Positions 27,144 through 37,531 of a DNA stretch of 64,000 bases are shown one piece after another. Where the stretch lies: assembly GCF_018588885.1 (NCBI RefSeq), contig NZ_JAFFIW010000008.1:178322-242321 (forward strand). Direction: 5' to 3'. This DNA is from Mesorhizobium sp. dw_380 (lineage in GTDB: Bacteria > Pseudomonadota > Alphaproteobacteria > Rhizobiales > Rhizobiaceae). The notes under the pieces are model-generated. The model did no database searches. It was not told the origin of the DNA and worked only from the letters and a program-made list of their open reading frames with translations. Every line of letters begins with the position of its first letter. Position 1 is the stretch's first letter. A program made the position numbers and the translations under genes.

Positions 27144-27485
27144 CTGTTCCGGCAACCAAATTGCGTTGTCCGGATTTCATGAAGGCGCCCGTGGGCGCCC
27201 CTTGAAAGCGCGTGGGTTATAGCACGGGAATTCGGCCTGTCCAGCGCCTAGGTGGCGATTTCAGACAGGAAATGAGATGCCGTGCGACGGGTGCCTTTCC
27301 ATGCTGCTTTCATCCCGGAATAGCGCCCGGCCCGTGCTGTTTCCGCCCTCGTAGTCCTTGCCCCACGCCACCATAGCGGATTGCCGATAGCGGGACCTGC
27401 TTTTTAGCCGGCAATCGAGACGCGACAATGCCGAGATGCGGGCAAGGTGTTCGCATCGCTGGCCAAGCCTCAACCGGCCGTCGCG
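27144..27485. other. Intergenic region upstream of tRNA-Phe
   Basis: These 342 bases lie between the tRNA gene and the AraC-type regulator. A perfect 7-bp stem with a 2-base centre, GGCGCCC-GT-GGGCGCC, is found at 27184-27199. The minus-strand tRNA promoter must be here. No convincing gene is seen. Confidence 0.5.
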
Positions 27486-28358
27486 CTATCTGGCGCCGGC
27501 CAGGCCTTTGCGGAAGTCGGAGGGGGTCATGCCGGCCAGCTTGCGGAAGGATTTGTTGAAGGCGCTGAGCGAGCCGAAGCCTGAGTCCATGGCGACGCGC
27601 AGCACATTGGCGTCCTGATGCATCAAAAGCGCCTGCGCGTAGCTCAGCCGCAAAAGGTTGACATATTCGTTGAGCGTCATGCCGGTCGATTTCTTGAACA
27701 GGCTCATGGCGTATTTGGGATGGATGTCGGCGGCGGCCGCTATGTTCACGCAATCGATGTCATAGAGGAAATTCTCGGCGATGAAATCGCACATGCGCCC
27801 GACATTGCGCGACGACTGCTGGTCGAAGGGGCTGCCGGCTTCCTGCCCGGCCGCCGTTCCGGGCACCAGCCGGTAAGGCTCGAACCGTACCCGTTCCAGC
27901 CGCAGCAAAAGCTCGTTGACGGCATGCTCGGCCTTGGCCGGGTCGCCCGAGCGGGCATAGCGGTTCCAGCGGTCGAAATTGTCGTTGTCGGATTGATCGG
28001 TGGCGCCGGTCACCAGGGTAGCACCCGTCATCAGCCGGTGGCGAATGTCCGCCGGCAGGTGTAGCCGGAAGAAATGCACCAGCGGCAGATGCGCGCCGGC
28101 ATAGATAGCGTCGTCGCTCAGATCGTCCATCTGGTGCGGCAGGCCACCCCAGAACAGGCACATCTCGCCGGCCGAAAGCGAAATCTCGTGCTCGTTCATG
28201 CGGTAGTGCACGCTGCCGCGGACGATGAAATTCACCTCGACCTGGGCATGCCAATGCGGCTTGAGCATCACCAGGGGCGCGGTGTGAAACATCTGCAGCA
28301 GCAGCGGCAGGCCTTCCACACTGCTGGCGCCCGGCTGGTAAAACGGCCGTTCCGGCAT
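27486..28358 (-). CDS. AraC-family transcriptional regulator (MelR-like)
   Basis: The N-terminal half is a cupin-like sensing domain (HWHAQVEVNFIVRGSVHYRMNE, residues about 35-56; GEMCLFWGGLPHQ). The C-terminal 95 residues hold two helix-turn-helix motifs, ending in the classic LRVAMDSGFGSLSAFNKSFRKLAGMTPSDFRK. With ATG at 28358 after GGAAAG it has 290 residues. It is divergent from the sugar transporter operon starting at 28463, 104 bases away, so it probably activates that operon in response to the transported sugar. Confidence 0.9.
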   Translation of the reverse strand: MPERPFYQPGASSVEGLPLLLQMFHTAPLVMLKPHWHAQVEVNFIVRGSVHYRMNEHEISLSAGEMCLFWGGLPHQMDDLSDDAIYAGAHLPLVHFFRLHLPADIRHRLMTGATLVTGATDQSDNDNFDRWNRYARSGDPAKAEHAVNELLLRLERVRFEPYRLVPGTAAGQEAGSPFDQQSSRNVGRMCDFIAENFLYDIDCVNIAAAADIHPKYAMSLFKKSTGMTLNEYVNLLRLSYAQALLMHQDANVLRVAMDSGFGSLSAFNKSFRKLAGMTPSDFRKGLAGAR

Positions 28359-28462
28359 CTTACTTTCCGCCAATTCCGTATTCCCTTTGTCGGGGACAAT
28401 CCGTCCGCGCCGCATAGTCTAGCCCGGCTCGCAGAGAGAGCAAATGAAATGGGAGGATTTCA

Positions 28463-29734
28463 ATGCGCATCACACTGTCCTGCGCCGCGCTCGCGCTTGC
28501 CCTGGGCTCAGCCCCGGCCTTCGCGCAATCCGGCGAAATCACGATCTGGAGCTGGAACATCGCGGCTTCGTCGCTGAAGTCAACGATTGCCGGCTTCAAC
28601 AAGCTGCATCCCGACATCAAGGTCACGGTCCAGGATCTCGGCAACCAGCCGACCTACGACAAGTCGATCGCCGGATGTGCTGCCGGCGGCGTCGGCCTGC
28701 CCGACATCGTCACCATCGAGAACGGCGAGGCCGAGAATTACTGGAGCCAGTTCCCCGATTGCTTCGTCGACCTGCACACGCTGGGCTATACGGCGGAAGA
28801 CCAGAAGAAATTCCCCGACTTTAAACGCACCGAGCTCGAGGTCGGCGACAAGGCCTATGCGATGCCCTGGGATTCCGGCCCGGTAGCGGCCTTCTATCGC
28901 CGCGACTTCTACGAGAAGGCGGGTGTCGATCCGGCCTCGATCAAGACCTGGGACGATTTCATCGCTGCCGGCAAGAAGATCCAGGCCGCCAATCCGGGCG
29001 TCTCGATGACCAATGCCGATTTCAACGGAGATAGCGAATTCTTCCGCATGATTTCCAACGAACAGGGCTGCGCCTATTTCTCCGAGGACGGCCAGTCGAT
29101 CACGGTCAACCAGCCCAAATGCGTCGACGCCATGACCAAGCTCAAGGAGATGAAGGACGCCGGCATCGTGTCGTCCGCCGACTGGGGCACCAAGATCACC
29201 AACAACACGGCGGGCACCGTCGCCACCCAGGTCTATGGCGGCTGGTATGAAGGCACCATCCGCACCGAATCGGCCGGGGAGAACGGCAAATGGGGCGTCT
29301 ATCTGATGCCGAGCCTCACCGCCGACGGCCCGCGCGCGGCCAATCTCGGCGGGTCGTCGCTGGCCATCACCTCGGCCTCGAAGAACAAGGAGGCGGCCTA
29401 CGAGTACCTGAAATACACGCTTGGAACCAATGAAGGCCAGATCACGATGCTGAAGGAGTTCGGCCTCGTGCCCTCGCTGGTGTCGGCGCTGAATGACCCC
29501 TACGTCTCGCAGGGCCTGCCCTATTGGGGTGGCCAGGCGGTATGGAAGGATATTCTGGGCACCTTGCCCAAGGTCGTCCCCAGCCGTGGCACGCAGTTCC
29601 AGAGCGACGCCGAGATCATCGTTCGCGCGGTGCAGACCAAATACCTCGCCGGCGGCTATGCCGACGCCAAGGCTGCGCTCGACGATGCCGCCAGCCAGAT
29701 CGCGGCGGCGACCGGACTGCCGGTCAAATCATAA
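28463..29734 (+). CDS. Sugar ABC transporter binding protein (family 1)
   Basis: This maltose-binding-protein-type periplasmic protein has 423 residues and a signal peptide at 1-21 (cleavage after AFA). The mature protein begins with GEITIWSWNIA and has the landmarks LPDIVTIENGE, YAMPWDSGPVAAFYRRDF and GGSSLAITSASKNKEAAYEYL. It delivers an unidentified sugar, probably a disaccharide or polyol, to the permeases that follow. ATG at 28463 follows GGGAGGATTTCA. A strong hairpin at 29746-29776 separates it from the permease genes. Confidence 0.93.
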   Translation: MRITLSCAALALALGSAPAFAQSGEITIWSWNIAASSLKSTIAGFNKLHPDIKVTVQDLGNQPTYDKSIAGCAAGGVGLPDIVTIENGEAENYWSQFPDCFVDLHTLGYTAEDQKKFPDFKRTELEVGDKAYAMPWDSGPVAAFYRRDFYEKAGVDPASIKTWDDFIAAGKKIQAANPGVSMTNADFNGDSEFFRMISNEQGCAYFSEDGQSITVNQPKCVDAMTKLKEMKDAGIVSSADWGTKITNNTAGTVATQVYGGWYEGTIRTESAGENGKWGVYLMPSLTADGPRAANLGGSSLAITSASKNKEAAYEYLKYTLGTNEGQITMLKEFGLVPSLVSALNDPYVSQGLPYWGGQAVWKDILGTLPKVVPSRGTQFQSDAEIIVRAVQTKYLAGGYADAKAALDDAASQIAAATGLPVKS

Positions 29735-29745
29735 CCTCCCAGACG

Positions 29746-29776
29746 GGGTCCGGGCAGGCATGTGCCACCCGGACCC
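29746..29776 (+). promoter_or_regulatory. Stable hairpin after binding-protein gene
   Basis: GGGTCCGGG at 29746-29754 pairs perfectly with CCCGGACCC at 29768-29776 around a 13-base loop, starting 11 bases after the binding-protein stop codon. There is no T run. It is likely to stabilise the upstream mRNA or partly attenuate transcription into the permease genes. Confidence 0.55.
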
Positions 29777-29884
29777 GACCGCGGCCTCATCGCGGGACGT
29801 GTGACATGTTGCATGTTCCCGCGGACCGGTGCCCGCTGGTTGCGAGCCACAGCTAGAAACCTCGACAGAAGAAGGAGGAAAAAG

Positions 29885-30745
29885 ATGCGCAACCGCAACG
29901 CCACCGCCTATCGTTTCCTCGCCCCCTATCTCCTGATCTTCTCCGTCTTCTGGGTGTGGCCGATCATCTCTTCTTTCATGATCTCGTTCCAGGCGACCCG
30001 CACCGTGCCCTGGCGGTTCGCGCCTGGCTTCAACTGGGGCCGGCTGATTGGCGATCCGGCCTTCTTCAACGCGCTGAAGAACACGCTGCTCATCCTCGTC
30101 ATCCAGGTGCCGGTGATGATCGCGCTGGCGATGGTGATGGCGGTGCTTTTGAATTCGCCGCTCCTGAAGGCGAGGGGACTTTACCGCTTCGCCTTCTTTG
30201 CTCCGGTCGTCGTCGGCGAGGTCGCCTATTCGGCGGTGTTCCGGCTGATGTTCAGCCTCGATTTCGGCATCGTCAACAAGCTCCTGAACAGCATCGGGCT
30301 GCCCAAGATCGACTGGTTCTCCAATGTCACGCCGGCCATGGCGCTGATCATGATCGCGGTCACCTGGCGCTGGGCCGGGTACAACGCCATCATCCTCCTG
30401 GCGGGCATGCAATCCATTCCCGAGGACGTCTACGAGGCGGCGACGCTCGACCGTGTCAGCAAGCTCAAGCAGTTCTTCTACATAACCGTGCCGCTGTTGA
30501 AGCCGGTCATCGTATTCTGCACTGTGCTGTCGATCATCGGCACCATGCAGCTCTTCACCGAGCCGTTCCTGATCACCGAGCGCGGCGGACCGGGTGGCGG
30601 CACCGAGACGCTTGGCCTGCTGCTCTACCGCCAGGGTTTCCGCTCGCTCAATTTCGGCTACGCCTCGGCCGTCGCCTACACCATGGCGGCGCTGGCGATC
30701 GCCATCACGCTGGTGCAGCTGTGGCTGACGAGGGAAAAGCAATGA
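29885..30745 (+). CDS. Sugar ABC transporter permease (MalF type)
   Basis: This inner-membrane protein of 286 residues has six hydrophobic segments. The cytoplasmic EAA loop [20 protein letters not shown] near residue 180 contacts the ATPase. The frame begins earlier (29762), but the ATG at 29885 after GAAGGAGGAAAA is the start. The stop overlaps the next gene by 4 bases (ATGA). It pairs with the permease at 30742. Confidence 0.92.
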   Translation: MRNRNATAYRFLAPYLLIFSVFWVWPIISSFMISFQATRTVPWRFAPGFNWGRLIGDPAFFNALKNTLLILVIQVPVMIALAMVMAVLLNSPLLKARGLYRFAFFAPVVVGEVAYSAVFRLMFSLDFGIVNKLLNSIGLPKIDWFSNVTPAMALIMIAVTWRWAGYNAIILLAGMQSIPEDVYEAATLDRVSKLKQFFYITVPLLKPVIVFCTVLSIIGTMQLFTEPFLITERGGPGGGTETLGLLLYRQGFRSLNFGYASAVAYTMAALAIAITLVQLWLTREKQ

Positions 30746-31578
30746 GTTCGCTCTCCTCCGCTCGCCTGAGACGCAGCATCGCACTGCATCTTTTCCTCAC
30801 GCCGCTGGCGCTGATCTGGCTGTTTCCGTTGTGGATGATGGTGGTGTTCTCGACCATGCCCGACAACGGCATCTTCAGCCCCGGTATCGAGCTCCTGCCG
30901 CACGGCAATTTCCTCGACAATTTCCACAACCTGCAGCGCGACACCGACTTCGTCGGCGCTATTCTCATCTCCGTCTCGGTGGCGGTGACCTACACTGTCC
31001 TGTCGGTGCTGTTGACGTCGATGGCCGGCTGGGCGCTGGCGCGCTACAAGTTCTTCGGCAAGGGCGTGGTCGTCGCCATTATCCTCGGCACCATCACGCT
31101 GCCCTATGCGGTGGTGCTGATCCCGCAATTCATCATGGTGGCGCGCGACTTCCAACTCGCCAACACCTGGGTGGCGCTCATCGTGCCGCCGCTGTTCAAT
31201 TCGCTCGGCGTCTTGTTCATGCGCCAGAGTTTTTCCATGATGCCGGACGATTTGTTCGACGCCGCGCGCGTCGAAGGCGTGAAGGAGTGGCGCATTTTCC
31301 TGTTCGTCGCGCTGCCGCTGGCGCGGCCGATGCTGGCCGCGCTCGCCATCATCCTGTTCCTCGCCTCCTGGAACAATTACCTCTGGCCGCTTTTGATCAA
31401 CAGCCAGCCCGGTTCGATGACCGCGCCCGTGGCGCTCGGCACGCTGATCGGCCTGACCAAAGTGTCGTGGGGCGGCATCATGGCGGGTGCCGTGATGCTC
31501 ACCGTGCCGATGCTGATCGTCTTCGTGCTCCTGCAGCGCCATTTCATCGCCGGCATTGCCGCCGGCGCAGTCAAGTAA
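30742..31578 (+). CDS. Sugar ABC transporter permease (MalG type)
   Basis: This 278-residue protein has six membrane segments and the EAA loop [20 protein letters not shown]. It follows the first permease with a 4-base overlap, which fixes the start and implies coupled translation. Together they form the transmembrane channel. The ATPase gene starts 8 bases after its stop. Confidence 0.92.
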   Translation: MSSLSSARLRRSIALHLFLTPLALIWLFPLWMMVVFSTMPDNGIFSPGIELLPHGNFLDNFHNLQRDTDFVGAILISVSVAVTYTVLSVLLTSMAGWALARYKFFGKGVVVAIILGTITLPYAVVLIPQFIMVARDFQLANTWVALIVPPLFNSLGVLFMRQSFSMMPDDLFDAARVEGVKEWRIFLFVALPLARPMLAALAIILFLASWNNYLWPLLINSQPGSMTAPVALGTLIGLTKVSWGGIMAGAVMLTVPMLIVFVLLQRHFIAGIAAGAVK

Positions 31579-31586
31579 GGGGCAGC

Positions 31587-32666
<1,080 letters not shown>

Positions 32667-32701
32667 CCGTCCGCCCCTTCCAGCCTTCAAGGAGAATGAC
32701 A

Positions 32702-34729
32702 ATGACCGCAACCACGCCCATTCGCTGGGGCATTCTCGGCCCGGGCAGCATCGCCCAGGCCTTTGCTGGAGGCGTGGCCGCTTCGCGCACCGGAAGACTG
32801 GTCGCCATCGGCGCACGTAATCCCGCCAAGCCGGGCCTCGCCGAGAGTTTCCCCGGCGCCCGCATCGTCGACGGCTACGATGCCCTGCTCGCCGATCCAG
32901 ACGTCGATGCGGTTTACATTTCCGTCCCGCATCCCGGCCACGCGCAATGGGCGATCCGGGCGGCGGAAGCGGGCAAGCATGTGCTGTGCGAAAAGCCGCT
33001 GGCGCTGACCGCCTTCGAGGCCGACGCCATGATCCACGCGGCACGCAAGGCCGGCACCTTTCTCGGCGAAGCCTTCATGTACCGGCTGCATCCGCAGACG
33101 CTGAAGCTGGTGGAGTTGATCAAGTCAGGCGTCATCGGCGAGGTCAGGATGATCAAGTCGAGCTTCGGTTTCGCCATGCCGGGCTTCATGCCGGAGCACC
33201 GGCTCTACGCCAATGATCTGGCCGGCGGCGGCATTCTCGATGTCGGCGGCTATCCCGTCTCGATGGTCCGGCTGATTGCCGGGGCGGCGGCAGGCCTTCT
33301 CTTTGCTGAGCCGGACAAGGTGGTTGGCGCGGCTCATCTTGGCCAGTCCGGCGTCGACGAGTGGGCCTCGGCGCTGCTGCATTTTCCGGGTGGCATCGTC
33401 GCCGAGGTCTCCTGCAGCATCTCGCTCAACCAGGACAATGTGCTCAGGATTTTCGGCACCAAAGGCCGCATCGAAGTGCCGGATTTCTGGTTCGCCGGCG
33501 GCAACCGCGATGTTGGGCTCGGCCACATCGACGTAATCGGCGCGGACGGGTCGCGCGAGACCGTGACTGTCAACGAAAAGCGCCATGTCTATTCCTTCGA
33601 GGTGGACGGTGCCGGCGAGGCCATCCTTGCCGGGCGGCAGGAGTTCGCCTCGCCGGGCATGGACTGGGCCGACAGTCTCGGCACCTTGCGCGTCCTCGAC
33701 AGATGGCGCGCCGCCGTCGGGCTGGAGTATGAGATCGAAAAGGCGCCGCTGCGCACCAACACCATCTCCGGCCGGCCGCTGCGGTCCGGCGGCACCGCGA
33801 TCGGCAGGCGCGCCATTCCGGGCCTGGCGAAGCCGGCATCTATAGTGGCGCTCGGCTTCGAGGACTTCCGGACCTTCTCCTCGGGTTCGATCCTGCTCGA
33901 CGCGTTTTTCGAGGCCGGCGGCAATCTCTTCGACACCGGCTATGTCTACGGCGCCGGCTACACCGAGACGCTGCTTGGCCAGTGGCTGAAGAACCGGGGC
34001 GTGCGCGAGCAGTCGGTGGTCATCGCCAAGGGCGCGCATTCGCCGCTCTGCTATCCCGACGTTATCGGCAAGCAGCTGGCCCAGTCGCTCGACCGCCTGC
34101 AGACCGACCATGTCGATATCTATTTCATGCACCGCGACAATCCGGACGTGCCTGTCGGCGAGTTCGTCGATGCCATGGATCGTGAGGTGAAGGCCGGCCG
34201 CATTCGCGGTCCGTTCGGCGGCTCGAACTGGACGATGCAGCGCATGGACGAGGCGATTGCCTATGCGCAGCGTACCGGCAAGCAGAAGCCTGGCGCGCTC
34301 TCCAACAATTTCTCGCTGGCCGAGATGCTGGAGCCGATCTGGGCGGGTTGTGTCACCTCTTCGACCGATGAGTGGAAAGCCTGGCTGACATCTAGGCAAA
34401 TGCCGAATTTCGCCTGGTCGAGCCAGGGGCGCGGCTTCTTCACCGACCGCGCCGGGCGCGACAGGCGTGACAATGAGGAACTGGTGCGGGTCTGGTATTC
34501 GGAGCGCAATTTCGGCCGCCGTGACCGGGCGATCGAGCTCGCCGCCAGACTGGGCAAGAGCCCGATCCATATTGCTCTGGCCTATGTGCTCAATCAGCCT
34601 TTCCCGTCGGTTCCGTTGATCGGGCCGCGTACGCTGGGCGAACTCGACGACAGCCTGCAGGCGCTGAACATCGCGCTTTCGCCGGCCGAACTCGAGTGGC
34701 TGGATGGCAGCAGTCTCCGGGCTGCCTAG
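32702..34729 (+). CDS. Gfo/Idh/MocA oxidoreductase - aldo/keto reductase fusion
   Basis: This 675-residue protein joins two oxidoreductases. Residues 1 to about 345 are a Gfo/Idh/MocA dehydrogenase with GILGPGSIAQAF (NAD(P) binding) and GKHVLCEKPLAL. Residues about 365-675 are an aldo/keto reductase whose tetrad is intact: Asp and Tyr in FDTGYVYGAGY, Lys in VVIAKGAHSP and His in YFMHRDNPD. Both halves probably act in turn on the sugar imported by the preceding ABC transporter, through keto-sugar intermediates. ATG at 32702 has AAGGAG seven bases ahead; an ATG at 32696 is too close to it. The TAG stop is formed by the first bases of the repeat that follows. Confidence 0.88.
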   Translation: MTATTPIRWGILGPGSIAQAFAGGVAASRTGRLVAIGARNPAKPGLAESFPGARIVDGYDALLADPDVDAVYISVPHPGHAQWAIRAAEAGKHVLCEKPLALTAFEADAMIHAARKAGTFLGEAFMYRLHPQTLKLVELIKSGVIGEVRMIKSSFGFAMPGFMPEHRLYANDLAGGGILDVGGYPVSMVRLIAGAAAGLLFAEPDKVVGAAHLGQSGVDEWASALLHFPGGIVAEVSCSISLNQDNVLRIFGTKGRIEVPDFWFAGGNRDVGLGHIDVIGADGSRETVTVNEKRHVYSFEVDGAGEAILAGRQEFASPGMDWADSLGTLRVLDRWRAAVGLEYEIEKAPLRTNTISGRPLRSGGTAIGRRAIPGLAKPASIVALGFEDFRTFSSGSILLDAFFEAGGNLFDTGYVYGAGYTETLLGQWLKNRGVREQSVVIAKGAHSPLCYPDVIGKQLAQSLDRLQTDHVDIYFMHRDNPDVPVGEFVDAMDREVKAGRIRGPFGGSNWTMQRMDEAIAYAQRTGKQKPGALSNNFSLAEMLEPIWAGCVTSSTDEWKAWLTSRQMPNFAWSSQGRGFFTDRAGRDRRDNEELVRVWYSERNFGRRDRAIELAARLGKSPIHIALAYVLNQPFPSVPLIGPRTLGELDDSLQALNIALSPAELEWLDGSSLRAA

Positions 34730-34830
34730 AGCAATTCCAGGAAAAGTGTGAAACGGTTTTCCGTCCGGAATTGCGTCAAAACAAAGAGTTAGAGCGGTTT
34801 GCCGTTTCCATTAAACGGGGAACTGCTCTA
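34727..34830. repeat. RIME-like two-palindrome repeat, copy 1
   Basis: The 104-base element starts TAGAGCAATTCC, contains TTCC...GGAA and AGAGCGGTTTGCCG...GAACTGCTCT inverted repeats, and is about 85% identical by eye to 60626-60730. Size and two-palindrome structure fit the Rhizobium-specific intergenic mosaic elements (RIME). It fills the gap between the fusion gene and the convergent AraC gene. Confidence 0.85.
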
Positions 34831-34843
34831 AGCATCCCCGGCG

Positions 34844-35716
34844 TCAGGTCTCGTCCGACACCCTGATGCCGCCCCTGGCCGGGGTCCGCAAGCTGGCATA
34901 CATGCCAGTGGTGCGGAACTGGCTGGGTGTCGTGCCGTAGAGGCGGCGGAAGACCTTCGAAAAATAATTCGCGTCCTCGAAGCCGCACAGGATGGCGACT
35001 TCCTTCACCGGCAGGAAGTCCGCCTTGGTCAAAAGCTTCGCCGCCCTTTGCAGGCGCTGCTGCAGCACGAACTCGGCGGGCGGCAAGCCTTCGCTCTCGG
35101 CAAAGCAGCGCGAGAAATGAGCCCGGCTGAGGCCACTGATCTGGACCAGGTCGGCCACCGGCAGCGGTCTGTCGAGATGGGCGTTGATATGGTCGATGAC
35201 GGGCTGCATGGCGCTCTGTTTCTCGGCAAAGGCATGGGAGCCGAAGACATCGTCATAGAGCGCCATCGCGGCCTCGTAGGCTATTGCCGAAGCGGCACCC
35301 GGTGACGCCGCCCCGTTGATGAGGCGCAGGCTGCAATCGGCAAGGTGGTCGATCGTCGTCGGCTGCAGCCGGAACACCGGACCGGAGACGCTCAGGATCG
35401 ATTTGTGGATGCGCAGCGCCTCCTCGCCATTCATCGAAATCCAGAAATATTCCCAGCGTTCGTCCCTGGCCAGCCAGTAGCGATGGTTGTGCGGCACTAG
35501 CACCAGCAGCGTGTCGTTCTCCTGCAGGCGGTAGTTGCGGTTTTCGTAGCGCAGCCTGCCGGTTCCGCTGATCGTGTGCTGGAGGACGGTGAATGGCGTC
35601 TGGCCGCGTTTGCGCCCGTCCCAGTCGTAGATCTCGCCCTCGCGCACTTCATAGCCGGTGCTTGTCGGCATGGCATGCAGGCGCTGGCGGCCGCGCGGCA
35701 GCGAGATCGTACGCAT
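34844..35716 (-). CDS. AraC-family transcriptional regulator
   Basis: This regulator of about 290 residues has an N-terminal arabinose-binding-like cupin domain (ENDTLLVLVPHNHRYWLA, ERWEYFWISMNG) and two C-terminal helix-turn-helix motifs (LPVADLVQISGLSRAHFSRCF; VKEVAILCGFEDANYFSKVFRR). The frame is open to 36175, but the region upstream of the ATG at 35716 is the divergent promoter. It is divergent from the glycosidase/transporter operon at 35961 and is its probable activator. Confidence 0.88.
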   Translation of the reverse strand: MRTISLPRGRQRLHAMPTSTGYEVREGEIYDWDGRKRGQTPFTVLQHTISGTGRLRYENRNYRLQENDTLLVLVPHNHRYWLARDERWEYFWISMNGEEALRIHKSILSVSGPVFRLQPTTIDHLADCSLRLINGAASPGAASAIAYEAAMALYDDVFGSHAFAEKQSAMQPVIDHINAHLDRPLPVADLVQISGLSRAHFSRCFAESEGLPPAEFVLQQRLQRAAKLLTKADFLPVKEVAILCGFEDANYFSKVFRRLYGTTPSQFRTTGMYASLRTPARGGIRVSDET

Positions 35717-35860
35717 CGATTGTCCGTTGGCGATCAAATCTTGCAGCACAAAATTACCCTTGAAAGCATAATCCTTCTCTGGCCGCGCTCGCCAATATGC
35801 GCATAATCCCGCCTCGAAGAACGCGAAGAACCCGCGGTCAAGGAGCGGGCGGGAGGAGAA

Positions 35861-35906
35861 AAGCCGGATTCCGGCTTGATTGGCGCGCATGCCTTGGCAT
35901 GTCGCC
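35861..35906. promoter_or_regulatory. Two inverted repeats in AraC / glycosidase divergent promoter
   Basis: AAGCCGGA-T-TCCGGCTT (35861-35877) and CATGCC-TT-GGCATG (35888-35901, with outer GGCG/CGCC arms at 35882-35885 and 35903-35906) lie side by side in the 244-base gap between the regulator and the first glycosidase gene. They are candidate operators for the AraC-type regulator or another sugar regulator. Confidence 0.45.
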
Positions 35907-35960
35907 ATATCCTCCCTTGTTGCTCCTTGCCTAGCATTCGATCGGATCGAGGTGAAGGTG

Positions 35961-37427
35961 ATGAGTTTCAAAATCGCTATTATCGGCGCCGGCAGCGTCG
36001 GTTTCACCAAGAAGCTGTTCACCGACATCCTGTGCGTGCCCGAATTCAAGGACATAGAATTCGCGCTGACCGATCTCAGCGAGCACAATCTCGGGATGAT
36101 CAAGGCGATCCTCGACAGGATCGTCGAGGCGAACGGATTACCGACCAGGGTGACGGCGACGACGGATCGCCGCAAGGCGCTCGAAGGCGCGCGCTATATC
36201 ATAAGCTGCGTGCGGGTCGGCGGCTTGGAGGCCTATGCCGACGACATCAGGATCCCGCTGAAATATGGCATCGACCAGTGCGTCGGCGACACGATCTGCG
36301 CCGGCGGCATCCTCTATGGCCAGCGCAACATCCCGGTGATCCTCGATTTCTGCAGGGATATCCGCGAGGTCGCCGACACCAACGCCAAGTTCCTCAACTA
36401 TGCCAATCCGATGGCCATGAACACCTGGGCGGCGATCGAGTACGGCAAGGTCGATACGGTAGGGCTCTGCCATGGTGTCCAGCACGGCGCTGAGCAGATC
36501 GCCGAGGTGCTGGGCGCGAAGTCCAGGCACGAACTCGACTATGTCTGTTCCGGCATCAATCACCAGACCTGGTTCATCGATTTGCGGCTGAACGGCCGCA
36601 AGATCGGCAAGGACGAACTGGTTGCCGCCTTCGAGGCGCATCCGGTCTATTCCCAGCAGGAAAAGCTGCGCATCGACGTGCTGAAGCGCTTCGGCGTCTA
36701 TTCCACCGAAAGCAACGGCCATCTTTCCGAATATCTGCCCTGGTACCGCAAGCGTCCCGACGAGATCACGCGCTGGATCGACATGTCCGATTGGATCCAC
36801 GGCGAGACCGGCGGCTATCTCCGCTATTCCACCGAAACCCGTAACTGGTTCGAGACCGAATATCCGCAATTCCTCGAAGCCGCGTCGAAGCCGATCGATC
36901 CGGCCAAGCGTTCCAACGAGCATGCCAGCCACATATTGGAAGCGCTGGAGACCAACCGCGTCTATCGCGGCCATTTCAACGTCAAGAACGACGGCGTGAT
37001 CACCAACCTGCCGCGGGACGCCATCATCGAGTCGCCCGGCTTCGTCGATCGTTTCGGCATCAACATGGTCGCTGGCATCACCCTGACGGAAGCCTGCGCG
37101 GCCACCTGCATGGCCTCGATCAATGTCCAGCGCATGTCGGTGCATGCCGCGATATCAGGCGACATCGACCTGCTGAAGCTCGCCGTGCTGCATGACCCGC
37201 TGGTCGGCGCTGTGTCGACGCCGGAGGAAGTCTGGCAGATGGTCGACGAAATGGTCGTCGCCCAGGCGGCCTGGCTGCCGCAATATGCGCACGCGGTTCC
37301 GGCGGCGAAAGAACGGCTGTCGAAATCCGCGGTCAAGACCCGCGAATGGGCCGGTGCCGCGCGGCGCAACGTGCGCTCGATCGAGGAGTTGCGCGCCGAA
37401 AAGGCGGCGCTGAAGCAGACTGGCTGA
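35961..37427 (+). CDS. Glycoside hydrolase family 4 (alpha-galactosidase/alpha-glucosidase type)
   Basis: Family 4 enzymes cleave alpha-glycosides in the cytoplasm by an NAD- and Mn-dependent oxidation-elimination route. The dinucleotide motif IIGAGSVGF is at residues 7-15, NYANPMAMNTW near 151 holds the substrate site and GLCHGVQHG near 170 supplies the expected metal-binding Cys and His. The protein has 488 residues. ATG at 35961, with GAGGTGAAGGTG upstream, is chosen over the frame start at 35880. It is the first gene of an operon with a peptide-type ABC transporter and a second family-4 enzyme. Confidence 0.88.
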   Translation: MSFKIAIIGAGSVGFTKKLFTDILCVPEFKDIEFALTDLSEHNLGMIKAILDRIVEANGLPTRVTATTDRRKALEGARYIISCVRVGGLEAYADDIRIPLKYGIDQCVGDTICAGGILYGQRNIPVILDFCRDIREVADTNAKFLNYANPMAMNTWAAIEYGKVDTVGLCHGVQHGAEQIAEVLGAKSRHELDYVCSGINHQTWFIDLRLNGRKIGKDELVAAFEAHPVYSQQEKLRIDVLKRFGVYSTESNGHLSEYLPWYRKRPDEITRWIDMSDWIHGETGGYLRYSTETRNWFETEYPQFLEAASKPIDPAKRSNEHASHILEALETNRVYRGHFNVKNDGVITNLPRDAIIESPGFVDRFGINMVAGITLTEACAATCMASINVQRMSVHAAISGDIDLLKLAVLHDPLVGAVSTPEEVWQMVDEMVVAQAAWLPQYAHAVPAAKERLSKSAVKTREWAGAARRNVRSIEELRAEKAALKQTG

Positions 37428-37531
37428 AAACCCGGGAGCTGCTGCGGATCCATGGGAGGCAGGTCCGCCGCAGTCAGCCGCTAAGGCAGAAGACAAGCAG
37501 CAGAAAAAGTTTGAACACGAGGGAGGAGATA

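Noticed and set aside
34844..36175. 443-residue form of the AraC regulator
   Set aside because: The extra N-terminal part crosses the divergent promoter and into the glycosidase gene; the ATG at 35716 gives the normal family length.
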